Shown here in pieces: positions 26,855 through 35,615 of a stretch of 64,000 bases of DNA. Both the position numbers and the translations under genes were made by a program. Position 1 is the first letter of the stretch, and every line of letters starts with the position of its first letter. This DNA comes from Pseudomonadota bacterium (GTDB lineage: Bacteria; Pseudomonadota; Alphaproteobacteria; Rhizobiales; Pleomorphomonadaceae). The notes under the pieces are model-generated. The model was not told the origin of the DNA. It made no database searches and was given only the letters and a program-made list of their open reading frames with translations. The DNA lies in assembly GCA_023436885.1 (NCBI GenBank), contig JAEZHI010000004.1:310001-374000 (forward strand), given 5' to 3'.

Positions 26855-27306
26855 GCCGCATTATTCTAACTGGGCTCTGGGTCTGCGTCGTGACGCTTCT
26901 TTCGGCCTATGGCGCGGCCTGGTGGCTTGTGAACGGCAGTCTTGCCAAGCCGGCCGCTGAGCCGACTTGGGAAGGTCTGCAATACGTCAAGACGGCGCCG
27001 ATCAACATTCCCATGATCCGGAATGGTAAACTGATGGGCTACAGTGTGCTGCAGCTCGTATTTACCGCCGACAGCACGCGTCTCAAGGAAGTCCCGGTGC
27101 CACCGGAACTGTTCATCACCGATGAGGCGTTCCGGACGATTTATGGCGACGACAGCGTCGATCTCGATCACATCCAGCGCTATGATCTCAAGGCGTTTGC
27201 CGATGGCATCCGTCAGAGGGTCAACGTTCGCCTGAAAAGCGACATTGTCCAGGAAGTGCTTGTTGACCAGATTAACTACTTCTCGCGCGATGCCATGAAG
27301 CAGTAG
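26851..27306 (+). CDS. Membrane-anchored periplasmic protein, FliL-like topology
   Basis: 151 aa from the ATG at 26851 overlapping the preceding stop. One N-terminal transmembrane helix (about 5-26) is followed by a periplasmic domain with WEGLQYVKTAPINIPMIRNG, and a C-terminal stretch RQRVNVRLKSDIVQEVLVDQ. The layout (anchor, beta-rich middle, regular C-terminal helix) recalls FliL/stator-associated proteins, but a true fliL lies at 41211 and I do not recognise the family. It is the last gene before the terminator at 27331. Confidence 0.65.
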   Translation: MSRIILTGLWVCVVTLLSAYGAAWWLVNGSLAKPAAEPTWEGLQYVKTAPINIPMIRNGKLMGYSVLQLVFTADSTRLKEVPVPPELFITDEAFRTIYGDDSVDLDHIQRYDLKAFADGIRQRVNVRLKSDIVQEVLVDQINYFSRDAMKQ

Positions 27307-27330
27307 TCCTTCGCTTTTTCATGAACGCTC

Positions 27331-27363
27331 AAAGGCGGCTCTCCTTTGTGGAGAGCCGCCTTT
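27331..27363 (+). terminator. Rho-independent terminator of the flgE-to-26851 block
   Basis: AAAGGCGGCTCTCC (27331-27344) pairs perfectly with GGAGAGCCGCCTTT (27350-27363) around TTTGT: a 14-bp GC-rich stem with an A-tract on one side and T-tract on the other. It lies 25 bases past the last plus-strand gene and can act on both strands. Confidence 0.9.
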
Positions 27364-27394
27364 GTGTTCTTCCCAGCGGGTTCTTCGCCAATCT

Positions 27395-27502
27395 TCTAGA
27401 GCAATTCCCGGAAAAGTGGGAACCGGTTTTCCGCCCGGAATTGCGTCTTAACAAGGAGATAGAGCATTCTCGGTGAATCCGTGTTCACCGGAAATGCTCT
27501 AG
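27395..27502. repeat. Tandem palindromic repeat of Rhizobiales type
   Basis: Two imperfect hairpins stand side by side. The first (27401-27444) has arms GCAATTCCCGGAAAA and TTTTCCGCCCGGAATTGC. The second (27461-27500) has arms AGAGCATTCTCGGTGAA and TTCACCGGAAATGCTCT. Both the hairpin arms and the element order (GCAATTCC...GGAATTGCG, then AGAGCAT...ATGCTCT) match the short intergenic repeats seen in many Rhizobiales genomes. No second full copy is in this window. Its right edge contains the fliI stop codon. Confidence 0.75.
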
Positions 27503-28851
27503 GTCGTCGCCGGCGGCGCAGATGGCTGCATTTTCTCCGCCAGTTCACGGAAGGCATCCTGACTGAGCGGATCCATCGGGTTCTGACGCAGGCCGTCATA
27601 GATGCGCGGTACAAGCGATACTGCCTGATCGAGCTCTGGGTCTTGGCCTGCTTGGTATCCGCCCATCAGGCGCAGGTCGCGGGTGTCTTCAAAGCGGGCA
27701 ATCAGGCTCCTGAGCCGCAGCACGAGATCGCGTTCTTCGCGGCTCCAGACGTGCTGGGCAAGGCGAGAAATTGACCCGAGCACATTCACGGCCGGATATC
27801 GCCCCTGATCGGCAATAGACCGGTCCAGCACGATATGACCGTCGAGCGTGCCGCGGATATTGTCGGCGACGGGGTCGTTATGATCGTCGCCGTCGACCAG
27901 CACGGCAAACACACCGGTAATCGATCCACTGTCGTCCTCGCCGGGCCCTGCCCGTTCGAGGAGCTCTGGTAGGGTCGTGAAGACGCTCGGGGCATAGCCG
28001 CGCGCGACTGCTGGTTCGCCAGCAGCCAATGCGACGTCGCGTGCCGCGTGAGCGTAGCGGGTCACGGAGTCGACGATCAGCAGGACTTCCTCGCCCCGGT
28101 CGCGGAAGTACTCGGCGATCGCCATGGCCGTGCGTGGCGCCAGGCGCCGCATCATCGGGCTCTCGTCGCCTGTTGCGACGACCGTTACCGAGCGAGCCCG
28201 GTTGTCGCCCAAGGAGTCGTCGAGAAACTCTCGCACTTCGCGCCCGCGCTCTCCGACCAGGGCGATCACCACGGTATCGAAGGCGCGTGACCGCGCGATC
28301 ATCGACAGCGTCGTCGATTTGCCGACGCCGGACCCGGCGAAGATGCCGATGCGCTGGCCGGCACAGATCGGCGTGAACAGATCAAATGCACGTACACCCG
28401 TGCGAATGGGTTTCTTGACACGGGCTCGGCGAAGGGCGTTTGGCGGCCGACCATCCACCGGTACCGGAGCGGTTCCCGGCATCAGCGGTCCGAGCCCGTC
28501 GACGGGTGCCGCCATCGCGTCGATGACACGACCTTTCCAGGATGGATGGGGCGCAAGAACGACAGGCCCTGCATGATAAGCGACCGCTCCAAGGCCGACA
28601 TCGAGGCGCGGAGCAAAGGGCTTGACCGTTACGCCGTCGGCATCGATGCGGAGAACTTCGGCAAGCTTGGGTCCCTCGGCCGTCAAAATCTCGACGCGGT
28701 CGCCGAGACGGACCTGCCTGGAAAGGCCACGCAGCCGAAAGGCGTCCGGCGCGACTTCCGATACCCTGCCGCCGACGCGGACATAGCCGAGCTCATGAAC
28801 GGCCGTTGCAACGCAGTCAGCCAGTTCTTCAATGCCGGTCTGTTTTGTCAC
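27499..28851 (-). CDS. fliI: Flagellar export ATPase FliI
   Basis: 450 aa, F1-beta-like ATPase with Walker A GIFAGSGVGKSTTL (about 170-183) and Walker B VLLIVDSVTRYA (a flagellar FliI signature). It energises chaperone-substrate handover at the export gate. It starts with GTG at 28851, overlapping the flgF stop (GTGA). The last codons run into the palindromic repeat at 27395-27502, giving a C-terminus of PSAPPATT that may be repeat-derived. Confidence 0.96.
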   Translation of the reverse strand: MTKQTGIEELADCVATAVHELGYVRVGGRVSEVAPDAFRLRGLSRQVRLGDRVEILTAEGPKLAEVLRIDADGVTVKPFAPRLDVGLGAVAYHAGPVVLAPHPSWKGRVIDAMAAPVDGLGPLMPGTAPVPVDGRPPNALRRARVKKPIRTGVRAFDLFTPICAGQRIGIFAGSGVGKSTTLSMIARSRAFDTVVIALVGERGREVREFLDDSLGDNRARSVTVVATGDESPMMRRLAPRTAMAIAEYFRDRGEEVLLIVDSVTRYAHAARDVALAAGEPAVARGYAPSVFTTLPELLERAGPGEDDSGSITGVFAVLVDGDDHNDPVADNIRGTLDGHIVLDRSIADQGRYPAVNVLGSISRLAQHVWSREERDLVLRLRSLIARFEDTRDLRLMGGYQAGQDPELDQAVSLVPRIYDGLRQNPMDPLSQDAFRELAEKMQPSAPPATT

Positions 28852-29573
28852 GTGACCTGCCCTAGCCGCTTCACGGCATCCTGCATCGTTTGTTCGGATT
28901 TGTTGGACGCGGCTGTTACTTGTTCGAAGGCGCGCGTCACCTCGATGAGGCGTGTCATCTCGAGGATGGGATTGACGTTGGCCTCTTCCACATAGCCTTG
29001 AGCGACACCTTGGCCGACAAAGTCGGCCACAGCGACCGCCGGCCGGTCGGGAATGACGCCGGAATTCGAGCCACGAGCCAGCTTGGCCTCATCGGGAATT
29101 GTGAACAGGCCGATGGCGCCGACGGCCCGGCCATTCTGCGAAATCATACCGTCCCGGCCAATGGTCAGTCGCCCGGCATCCGCATCGACGAGGATCGAGG
29201 CGCCACCCGGATCGAGAATGGGATTGCCCGCCACGGTCTGGAGAACGCCATCGGCCGAAACCTGAAGTCGACCGTCGCGCGTATAGACGTTGCCGTTCGG
29301 CGTCTGCACGGCGAACCAGCCTTCTCCGTCGACCGCGACGTCCAGATCATTGCCGGTCTGGCGCAAACCTCCCTTGGCGCGGGAGATGAAAGTCTCGCCG
29401 GTTGAGGAGTAAGCGACCGGATCGGAGTCGGCACGAGAGAGATATGTGTCGAACTTCACTTCGTCGGCGCGATAGCCGGCTGTCGACAGATTGGCCACAT
29501 TGGTGGCAAGCGTTTCGAGCCGGTTGGAAAGCGCCACCTGGGCCGATAGCGATACGTAAAGAGAGCTCTGCAT
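28848..29573 (-). CDS. flgF: Flagellar basal-body rod protein FlgF
   Basis: 241 aa from the ATG at 29573, which has GGAGG 10 bases upstream; a longer frame exists but lies over the preceding gene's end. The N-terminal rod motif SLYVSLSAQVALSNRLETLA with NVANLSTAGYRADE, and the C-terminal ANVNPILEMTRLIEVTRAFEQ, identify a proximal rod protein of FlgF type (DVAVDGEGWFAVQTPNG). It overlaps fliI by 4 bases. The other rod genes (flgB, C, G, fliE) lie in the opposite block. Confidence 0.93.
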   Translation of the reverse strand: MQSSLYVSLSAQVALSNRLETLATNVANLSTAGYRADEVKFDTYLSRADSDPVAYSSTGETFISRAKGGLRQTGNDLDVAVDGEGWFAVQTPNGNVYTRDGRLQVSADGVLQTVAGNPILDPGGASILVDADAGRLTIGRDGMISQNGRAVGAIGLFTIPDEAKLARGSNSGVIPDRPAVAVADFVGQGVAQGYVEEANVNPILEMTRLIEVTRAFEQVTAASNKSEQTMQDAVKRLGQVT

Positions 29574-29575
29574 GG

Positions 29576-30700
29576 TCAGCTGCCTCCAAGCTTCAGCCCT
29601 TGCAGGCTCATTAACGTGCTGGCGCTCATCACGGAATTGCTTTGACCTGTGATCAGCGTGGCGACGGATGTCGTTGCAGTGCTGCTGGGGTTGTTGGCCT
29701 CCCACATTGCCGTGAAGCGGGTGAGAAACTTCTTGAGTGCGTCAGGCTTGGACAGGCTTTTGATATCGATCTTGCTGGCAATGTAGTTCGCCTGAACGTC
29801 GATATCCGCACTGCCGGTGTCAGACGACAATCCGAGCGTCGTCTGAGCAACCTTCAATAGAGCGGGATCGGCGAGGATGCTGTATCCGGACGTGATCGTC
29901 GGCGCCTTGCGTTCAAAGTAAAGTGCGAGGCGCACTCCCTCGTTTTCCTTGCCTGCGTTACTCTCGATTGTCTGTCGGAGGTAGCTGGATACGGTGCTGC
30001 TGGACTGGTCGCTCGTCTGGACGCGGACGTTGCCTTTGCTGGAAAAGTTGAAGGCTGCCGCGAGATCCTTCCAGGCGGATTTTGTTTGGCGAGTGGCGAA
30101 GCTGTTGGGATCGGCGGGGTCCGATGTCAGGATCTTCTTCATGAACGCCTTTGCGTTGGCGGCCGTCCCCGGAGGATCAACGCCGAACGCCCGGGTCGCA
30201 TAGGCAACCAGAGTATCGTCGGAGACGAAGTCATCGACGGTTTTCACCTTTTCCAGTGTCTTTTCATAAGCAAGCGTGCCTAGGCGGATCAGCGCTGCGG
30301 AGTCGCCGTCCTTGGTCGCGCTCGCTGTGTACTTCTTCTCGATGTCGGCCAACGCGTCCTTGGTCTGGACGGTGGGCTTGAGGAAGGAAAAGGCCGCTGC
30401 GAAATCCTGGTAGCGCTTGTCGACCAGCTTGTTGGCAAAGCTGCTCTTGTCGCTGAGGTCGCTTTCCAGCACCTTGCGCATGAAGGCCTTGGCATAGGTC
30501 ATATCCTCAAGACCATAAGCTTTCATGGCGTAGGAATAGAGCTGCTGATCACCAAGGAACTGATCGATGCTCGTCACTTTGCCGATGTGTTCTTGATAAT
30601 ACTCGGTTGCCCGCTTCACGTCGGGTTGAGCCGCCGTGCGCTTTATCGTCGCCGACATGTCGCGCGTGATCATCTGAAAGCTGAGCGGGGTCGACAGCAT
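29576..30700 (-). CDS. DUF1217 flagellar-cluster protein
   Basis: 374 aa from the ATG at 30700 (MLSTPLSFQMITRDM), preceded by AAGGAG. Internal duplication is visible: DQFLGDQQLYSYAMKAYGL with AKAFMRKVLESDLSD, and again VDDFVSDDTLVAYATRAFGV with AKAFMKKILTSDPAD, and a third weaker copy near the C-terminus. DUF1217 proteins sit in rhizobial flagellar clusters next to flgF/motA. Function is unknown. No signal peptide, so it may be exported by the flagellar apparatus or act in the cytoplasm. Confidence 0.85.
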   Translation of the reverse strand: MLSTPLSFQMITRDMSATIKRTAAQPDVKRATEYYQEHIGKVTSIDQFLGDQQLYSYAMKAYGLEDMTYAKAFMRKVLESDLSDKSSFANKLVDKRYQDFAAAFSFLKPTVQTKDALADIEKKYTASATKDGDSAALIRLGTLAYEKTLEKVKTVDDFVSDDTLVAYATRAFGVDPPGTAANAKAFMKKILTSDPADPNSFATRQTKSAWKDLAAAFNFSSKGNVRVQTSDQSSSTVSSYLRQTIESNAGKENEGVRLALYFERKAPTITSGYSILADPALLKVAQTTLGLSSDTGSADIDVQANYIASKIDIKSLSKPDALKKFLTRFTAMWEANNPSSTATTSVATLITGQSNSVMSASTLMSLQGLKLGGS

Positions 30701-30832
30701 GACCTTTCTCCTTGTCTTGGCTTGATGAATGCCGTCCGAAGCTTGCTCGTGGCTGGCGGCGCGCGCCCCAAGCCTCGCACAAGCCTCGCCCCCTAGACCC
30801 GATGTCATGCAATCACGAGAAGGAGCAGGGCC

Positions 30833-31735
30833 TTGGGTAGTTTGATCGGCTTCATCATCGCGATCGGCTCATTGCTCGGCGGCTACGCGGCACTTGGCGG
30901 ACATCTCTCCGTGCTCTGGCAGCCGTGGGAGTTCGTGATCATCGGTGGTACTGCGCTTGGGATCTTCATTGTCGGCAACACGCTGCGCACGGTGCGAGAC
31001 ACCGGCCGGGGCATTCTCGACGCAGTGCTCGGCACGGTTCCGAAGCGGCAGCATTATCTCGGCGTGCTCGAAGTCCTGTACGCCTTGATGCGCGAACTGC
31101 GGTCCAAGGGGCGGAGCGATGTCGAAAAGCACATCGAGGATCCCGAGAACTCCGAGATTTTCCAGAAGGTGCCCTATGTCTCCAAGGACGCCGAAATGCG
31201 CGCCTTCATCTGCGACTATTTTCGCCTGATCATCGTCGGCAACGCTCGCCCCCACGAGGTCGAGCAACTGATGGACGAAGAAATCCAGACCATCGCCCAC
31301 GAGCGGCTGATGCCCTACCTCGCGCTCGGAGCGATCGCTGAAGCATTGCCGGCGCTCGGCATCGTTGCGGCAGTCCTGGGTGTCATCAAGGCGATGGGGG
31401 CGATCGATCAGTCGCCGCAAATTCTCGGCGCGCTGATCGGCGCGGCTTTAGTCGGCACCTTCGGCGGCATCTTTCTTTCCTACGGGTTGGTCGCGCCGAT
31501 CGCCGGCAAGATCAAGGCGACGCGTGAGCGCCAGCTGGCCCCATACATCCTGATCAAGCAGACATTGATCGCTTCCATGAACGGCGCCGTGCCGCAGATC
31601 GCCCTTGAATATGGTCGCAAGACCATCCCGGCGCATCAGCGACCGACCATTGACGATGTGGAAGATGAAGTGATCTCGACGCCCGTACCCACGGCCGCCA
31701 AACCCGGTGAATCAGCCCAGCGGAGTGCCGCCTGA
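30833..31735 (+). CDS. motA: Flagellar motor stator protein MotA
   Basis: 300 aa with four membrane helices and a large cytoplasmic loop. Start is a TTG at 30833 with AGGAG 9 bases before it; the resulting N-terminus GSLIGFIIAIGSLLGGYAAL aligns with that of other MotA proteins. Family features: GGHLSVLWQPWEFVIIGG and the C-terminal membrane pair with LPALGIVAAVLGVIKAMG. It forms the proton-conducting stator with MotB. It opens the second block and its stop overlaps fliM. Confidence 0.96.
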   Translation: MGSLIGFIIAIGSLLGGYAALGGHLSVLWQPWEFVIIGGTALGIFIVGNTLRTVRDTGRGILDAVLGTVPKRQHYLGVLEVLYALMRELRSKGRSDVEKHIEDPENSEIFQKVPYVSKDAEMRAFICDYFRLIIVGNARPHEVEQLMDEEIQTIAHERLMPYLALGAIAEALPALGIVAAVLGVIKAMGAIDQSPQILGALIGAALVGTFGGIFLSYGLVAPIAGKIKATRERQLAPYILIKQTLIASMNGAVPQIALEYGRKTIPAHQRPTIDDVEDEVISTPVPTAAKPGESAQRSAA

Positions 31736-32667
31736 TGGCCAGTGTGCATACTGCCACCCGCCCCGTCTCCGACAAGCTCCTCGATGCGAGCGGGATCTCC
31801 GTCGACCGCATCCCGATGCTGCACGTTGCCTTCGACCGCCTGGCGACCCACTGCGCAGACAGTCTCCGTCAGATGTCGGCCTCCCCGGCCTACTTCTCGC
31901 TGTCCAACGTTGCGCCGTCACGCATCGACGATGTGCTTGACGAATACGAAGCCAACGCCATCGCCGGTGTGTTCCACGTACCGGCCTGGGACTCGCGCAT
32001 TCTGGTCGGCTTCGATCGCGACTTCATTTTCTCGATGGTCGAGGTGCTGTTCGGCGCCGACGGCAGCGAGCCGCCGATCGATGTCGAGCGCCCGTTCTCG
32101 AATATCGAGGTCAACATCGCCCAGGCGATCTTCGAGCGCATGGCCAAGGTCCTGCCACTCGCCTTCGGTGCCCAGCACGAGACGGTCTTCAAGTTCGAGC
32201 GCATCGAAACGCGCATGGACTTTGCCATCATTGGCCGGCGGAACAGCCAGGCGCTGGTTGCCAGATTTCTGCTGCAGGCTCTCAATCGCGGCGGCGAAAT
32301 GTTCGTCATCCTGCCCCAATCGGCCCTCAACCCAGTTCGCGAGACGCTGGCCAACACCATGGCGGGCGAGGCAGCTCCGCGCGACCCGCGCTGGGCGCGC
32401 CAGATCCAGAGCGAAGTGCAGCGCACCGAAATGCGCGTCGACGCCATCCTGGAAGAACGGCTGATCGATCTCTCCGACGTTGCGAACTTCGAGGTTGGAC
32501 AGGTCATCGAGTTGCAGGCAACCCCGCGCAGCCGCGTCAAGCTGACCTGTCGCGGCGAGCCGCTGTTCTGGTGCCAGCTCGGCCAAAGCAACGGCCTCTA
32601 CACCATCAAGATCGACGAACACGTCGATGCCGATCAGGAGTTCCTCAATGACATCCTTTCTCGTTGA
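31735..32667 (+). CDS. fliM: Flagellar motor switch protein FliM
   Basis: 310 aa, with the CheC-like middle domain (GFDRDFIFSMVEVLFGADG, then PFSNIEVNIAQAIFERM) and a C-terminal SpoA/FliN-like domain (EERLIDLSDVANFEVGQV). The N-terminal CheY-binding LSQxEIDALL peptide of enteric FliM is not seen; this short divergent N-terminus is usual in rhizobia. C-ring component. It starts in the TGATG overlap with motA. Confidence 0.94.
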   Translation: MASVHTATRPVSDKLLDASGISVDRIPMLHVAFDRLATHCADSLRQMSASPAYFSLSNVAPSRIDDVLDEYEANAIAGVFHVPAWDSRILVGFDRDFIFSMVEVLFGADGSEPPIDVERPFSNIEVNIAQAIFERMAKVLPLAFGAQHETVFKFERIETRMDFAIIGRRNSQALVARFLLQALNRGGEMFVILPQSALNPVRETLANTMAGEAAPRDPRWARQIQSEVQRTEMRVDAILEERLIDLSDVANFEVGQVIELQATPRSRVKLTCRGEPLFWCQLGQSNGLYTIKIDEHVDADQEFLNDILSR

Positions 32668-32965
32668 AAGCATCCTGCTGGTCGCATTGATCGGCACAAT
32701 TGCTGGCTTGCTCGTTTTCCGACGCGAACTCAGAGAGCTCAAGTCCAACCAGGCGAGCTACTCCACGTCGCTCGATGAGACCGGCGTCGCCCTGATGACG
32801 GTGGGTAACGCAATCCGCGAAATCAACATGCAGGGTCTGACGACACTGCAAAATCTCATCGTCGAGATCGAGAAGGCGCGAGCCGTGCTGGACGACCTGG
32901 AGAAAGCCGGCGCCCTCTCGTCGTCCGAGCCACTGCGGAGCAGTGCTCGCGCCGCCAGCCGCTGA
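32648..32965 (+). CDS. Small membrane coiled-coil protein between fliM and fliN
   Basis: 105 aa from the ATG at 32648, inside the 3' end of fliM (20-base overlap). One N-terminal transmembrane helix (about 3-24, SFLVESILLVALIGTIAGLL), then a basic segment FRRELRELKSNQ and an amphipathic helical stretch (LTTLQNLIVEIEKARAVLDD). Not recognised by name; it resembles the single-pass flagellar-cluster proteins sometimes found beside fliM/fliN in alphaproteobacteria. Conserved position between two C-ring genes and tight overlap suggest a motor-related role. Confidence 0.7.
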   Translation: MTSFLVESILLVALIGTIAGLLVFRRELRELKSNQASYSTSLDETGVALMTVGNAIREINMQGLTTLQNLIVEIEKARAVLDDLEKAGALSSSEPLRSSARAASR

Positions 32966-33010
32966 CCCCGGCCCGCTCCACCATACAACATTCAGGAAAA
33001 GGACAGGATC

Positions 33011-33457
33011 ATGGCACGCAGTACCAAGACGCAGCGCGACATCGACGAGATCATGGCCGAAATGGACGGTTCACCAGCGCCGACGCCGGCAAGCGACGTT
33101 CTGGAGGCGGTCGCCGTCGAGACGACCTCTCACATCGACGCCAGCGAAGATGCTCCGGAGGAAAGCGGTCCCAGCTTGGAGGACAGCTTCGGCGCCGTGC
33201 GGAATCTTGAAGCTGTCATGCGCATTCCGGTTACCATCCAGGTGGTGCTTGGTTCGGCGATCATGCCGGTTGCAAACCTCATGAAGCTCCGGCGCGGTTC
33301 GGCCATTCCGCTTGATCATCGCGTGGGAGAGCCGGTGGATGTGGTGGTCAACGGCCGCACGGTGGCTCGTGGTGAAGTGGTGGTGGTCGAGGACGACACC
33401 TCGCGCTTCGGCATATCGCTCACCGAAATCGTCGGCGGCAACGCCTCCAACGCCTGA
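33011..33457 (+). CDS. fliN: Flagellar motor switch protein FliN
   Basis: 148 aa. The C-terminal SpoA domain is clear (NLEAVMRIPVTIQVVLGSA, then VGEPVDVVVNGRTVARGEVV). A 60-residue acidic, Ala/Pro-rich N-terminal extension (PAPTPASDVLEAVAVETT) precedes it. C-ring subunit with FliM, binding FliH. 45 bases after the small membrane gene. Confidence 0.95.
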   Translation: MARSTKTQRDIDEIMAEMDGSPAPTPASDVLEAVAVETTSHIDASEDAPEESGPSLEDSFGAVRNLEAVMRIPVTIQVVLGSAIMPVANLMKLRRGSAIPLDHRVGEPVDVVVNGRTVARGEVVVVEDDTSRFGISLTEIVGGNASNA

Positions 33458-33474
33458 ACAGCGGACGAGAGAAC

Positions 33475-34506
33475 ATGGCAGCCTCGGCTACGGCGAAAAA
33501 GAACAAGAGCGACCGCGCCCTTCAGGGGCCCGACAAGGCCGCAGTGCTGCTGCTGGCCCTCGGCCAGCCGCTATCGGGGCGATTGCTCTCCCATTTCGAC
33601 ACTGGTGAAATCAAGCAGGTCACCCGATCGATCGCCGATCTGGGCGCCGTATCGGCTCAGCAGATTTCCGAGATTGTCGAGGAGTTTGCGACGCGCTTCA
33701 CCGGCGGCAACCTGCTAGGAACGGTCAGCGATGTCGAGAAGATGCTGACCGGCATCCTGCCGCCCGACCAAGTGTCCGACATCATGTCGGATGTGCTCGG
33801 TTACGCCAATCGTTCCATCTGGGATCGGATATCGTCGGTTTCCGAAGCGATATTCGCCAACTATCTCCAGAAAGAGCACCCGCAGACGGCGGCTCTCATC
33901 CTGTCCAAGGTTCGCCCGACATTTGCCGCGCGCACCATGAGCCACCTGCCGCAGCCGCTTCGCCATGAACTGATGCGGCGCATGCTGAACCTGAAGCCGA
34001 TCGTCGAGGACACGGTGGCCATTGCCGAGCGCACGCTGCACGAGGACTTCATGCTGAACTTCTCGCGCAACATGGGAGCCGACACTCATGCCCGCATGGC
34101 CGACATCCTGAACAAGATGGAACGCCAGGACATGGAAGATGCCCTCGAAGGTATCAAGAAGGTCAAGCCGGAGTCGGCCGAGATGCTGAAGGGCCTGCTC
34201 TTCACCTTCGATGACATCATCAATCTGGCGCCGCGGGCCAGACAGGCGATTTTTGATCAGATCCCGACCGAGCGGGTTGTGCTTGCTCTCAAGGGAACGG
34301 ATCTCGACTTCCGGGATGCCATTCTGTCGTCGCTCGCCACCCGTGCCCGTCGGATCGTCGAGAACGAACTCGCCACCAGCGAGCCTTCACCACAGCGCGA
34401 CGTTCTCGAGGCGCGGCGCGTCATCGCCGACCTTGCGCTCGATATGGCCGGCCGTGGCGAGATCGAGCTCAATTCCGATCAGGATGACGACACCTACATA
34501 CGCTGA
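33475..34506 (+). CDS. fliG: Flagellar motor switch protein FliG
   Basis: 343 aa. The N-terminal domain (GPDKAAVLLLALGQPLSGRL), the middle EHPQTAALILSKVRP (EHPQT/A motif) and the C-terminal torque helix with LRFEDVAL-type text here as LLFTFDDIINLAPRARQAIF and DAILSSLATRARRIVENELA are all present. It couples the stator to the C-ring. 17 bases after fliN. Confidence 0.96.
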   Translation: MAASATAKKNKSDRALQGPDKAAVLLLALGQPLSGRLLSHFDTGEIKQVTRSIADLGAVSAQQISEIVEEFATRFTGGNLLGTVSDVEKMLTGILPPDQVSDIMSDVLGYANRSIWDRISSVSEAIFANYLQKEHPQTAALILSKVRPTFAARTMSHLPQPLRHELMRRMLNLKPIVEDTVAIAERTLHEDFMLNFSRNMGADTHARMADILNKMERQDMEDALEGIKKVKPESAEMLKGLLFTFDDIINLAPRARQAIFDQIPTERVVLALKGTDLDFRDAILSSLATRARRIVENELATSEPSPQRDVLEARRVIADLALDMAGRGEIELNSDQDDDTYIR

Positions 34507-34514
34507 GGTGCGTC

Positions 34515-35615
34515 ATGAGCGACGAGCCGGATCAAGACAGTAAAACCGAGGAAGCGACACCTAAGAAAACCCAGGACGCCATCGAAAAAGGCAACATCGC
34601 TACTTCGCGCGAGCTGCCCATACTGTTTTCCCTCGGTGCCATGCTGATTGTCATGGTCTGGGTGATCGGCAGTGGCACCGCCCGGCTGGCGGTCACCCTT
34701 CGCGGCTTCCTCGATAACCCAGGAGACGTCCGCCTTGAACAGGGACAGGATGCCGTTCTGCTGCTCGACGCCGTCGGTCTCGAGATGGGCCGTTTCCTGG
34801 TGCCGGCCATCATCATCTTCACTGTCGCCGGCCTCGCAGGATCCTTTGTTCAGAACGTACCGCAGGTCATATTCGATCGCATCAAACCCGAGCTTTCCCG
34901 TCTGTCGATCGCCAAGGGATGGAAGCGCGTCTTCGGTCTCCAAAGCCTGGTCGAGTTCGGCAAGGCATTGTTCAAGTTCGCCGCGACAGCCCTCGTGGTT
35001 TCCATCATTCTCAAAACCGAACAGCATCGGATGGTGAACGCCATGTTCTCCGACCCCGGCACTCTCGTCGACTCCACCGTCGGCATCGCCATCCACTTGC
35101 TCTCCGCCGTTTGCATAGCCACGGTGTTGCTGGTGGCAGCCGATCTCATCTGGGCGCGCATTCAGTGGCGGCGTAACCTGCGCATGACCAAGCAGGAAGT
35201 GAAGGACGAGTTCAAGAACACCGAGGGTGATCCTTTGGTCAAGGCGCGCATGCGTTCGCTGGCCCGCGACCGCATCCGTCATCGCATGATGGCCAATGTG
35301 CCGCGCGCAACGCTGGTGCTGGCAAATCCGACCCACTATGCCATCGCGCTGCGCTACGTGTACGAAGAAGGTGGAGCGCCTGTCGTTCTTGCCAAGGGCC
35401 AGGACCTTGTCGCCCTGAAAATCCGCGAGATCGCCGAGCAGAATGGAATTCCGGTGGTCGAGGATAAATTGCTAACCAGGGCGATGTACGGTAAGGTCGA
35501 ACTCGACCAGATGATCCCGGTTGAGTTCTATCGAGCCGTGGCGGAGATCATCTATCTGCTGCAGACTCGGTCGTCCGACAGTCATCTGCCTGCTATCGTC
35601 AACGGTCACTCATGA
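34515..35615 (+). CDS. flhB: Flagellar export switch protein FlhB
   Basis: 366 aa. Four membrane helices and then the cytoplasmic domain with the autocleavage site NPTH at residues 271-274 (VLANPTHYAIALRY). N-terminal EDSKTEEATPKKTQDA-type start is seen as SKTEEATPKKTQDAIEKGN. It switches export from hook to filament substrates. It overlaps the next gene by 4 bases. Confidence 0.96.
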   Translation: MSDEPDQDSKTEEATPKKTQDAIEKGNIATSRELPILFSLGAMLIVMVWVIGSGTARLAVTLRGFLDNPGDVRLEQGQDAVLLLDAVGLEMGRFLVPAIIIFTVAGLAGSFVQNVPQVIFDRIKPELSRLSIAKGWKRVFGLQSLVEFGKALFKFAATALVVSIILKTEQHRMVNAMFSDPGTLVDSTVGIAIHLLSAVCIATVLLVAADLIWARIQWRRNLRMTKQEVKDEFKNTEGDPLVKARMRSLARDRIRHRMMANVPRATLVLANPTHYAIALRYVYEEGGAPVVLAKGQDLVALKIREIAEQNGIPVVEDKLLTRAMYGKVELDQMIPVEFYRAVAEIIYLLQTRSSDSHLPAIVNGHS

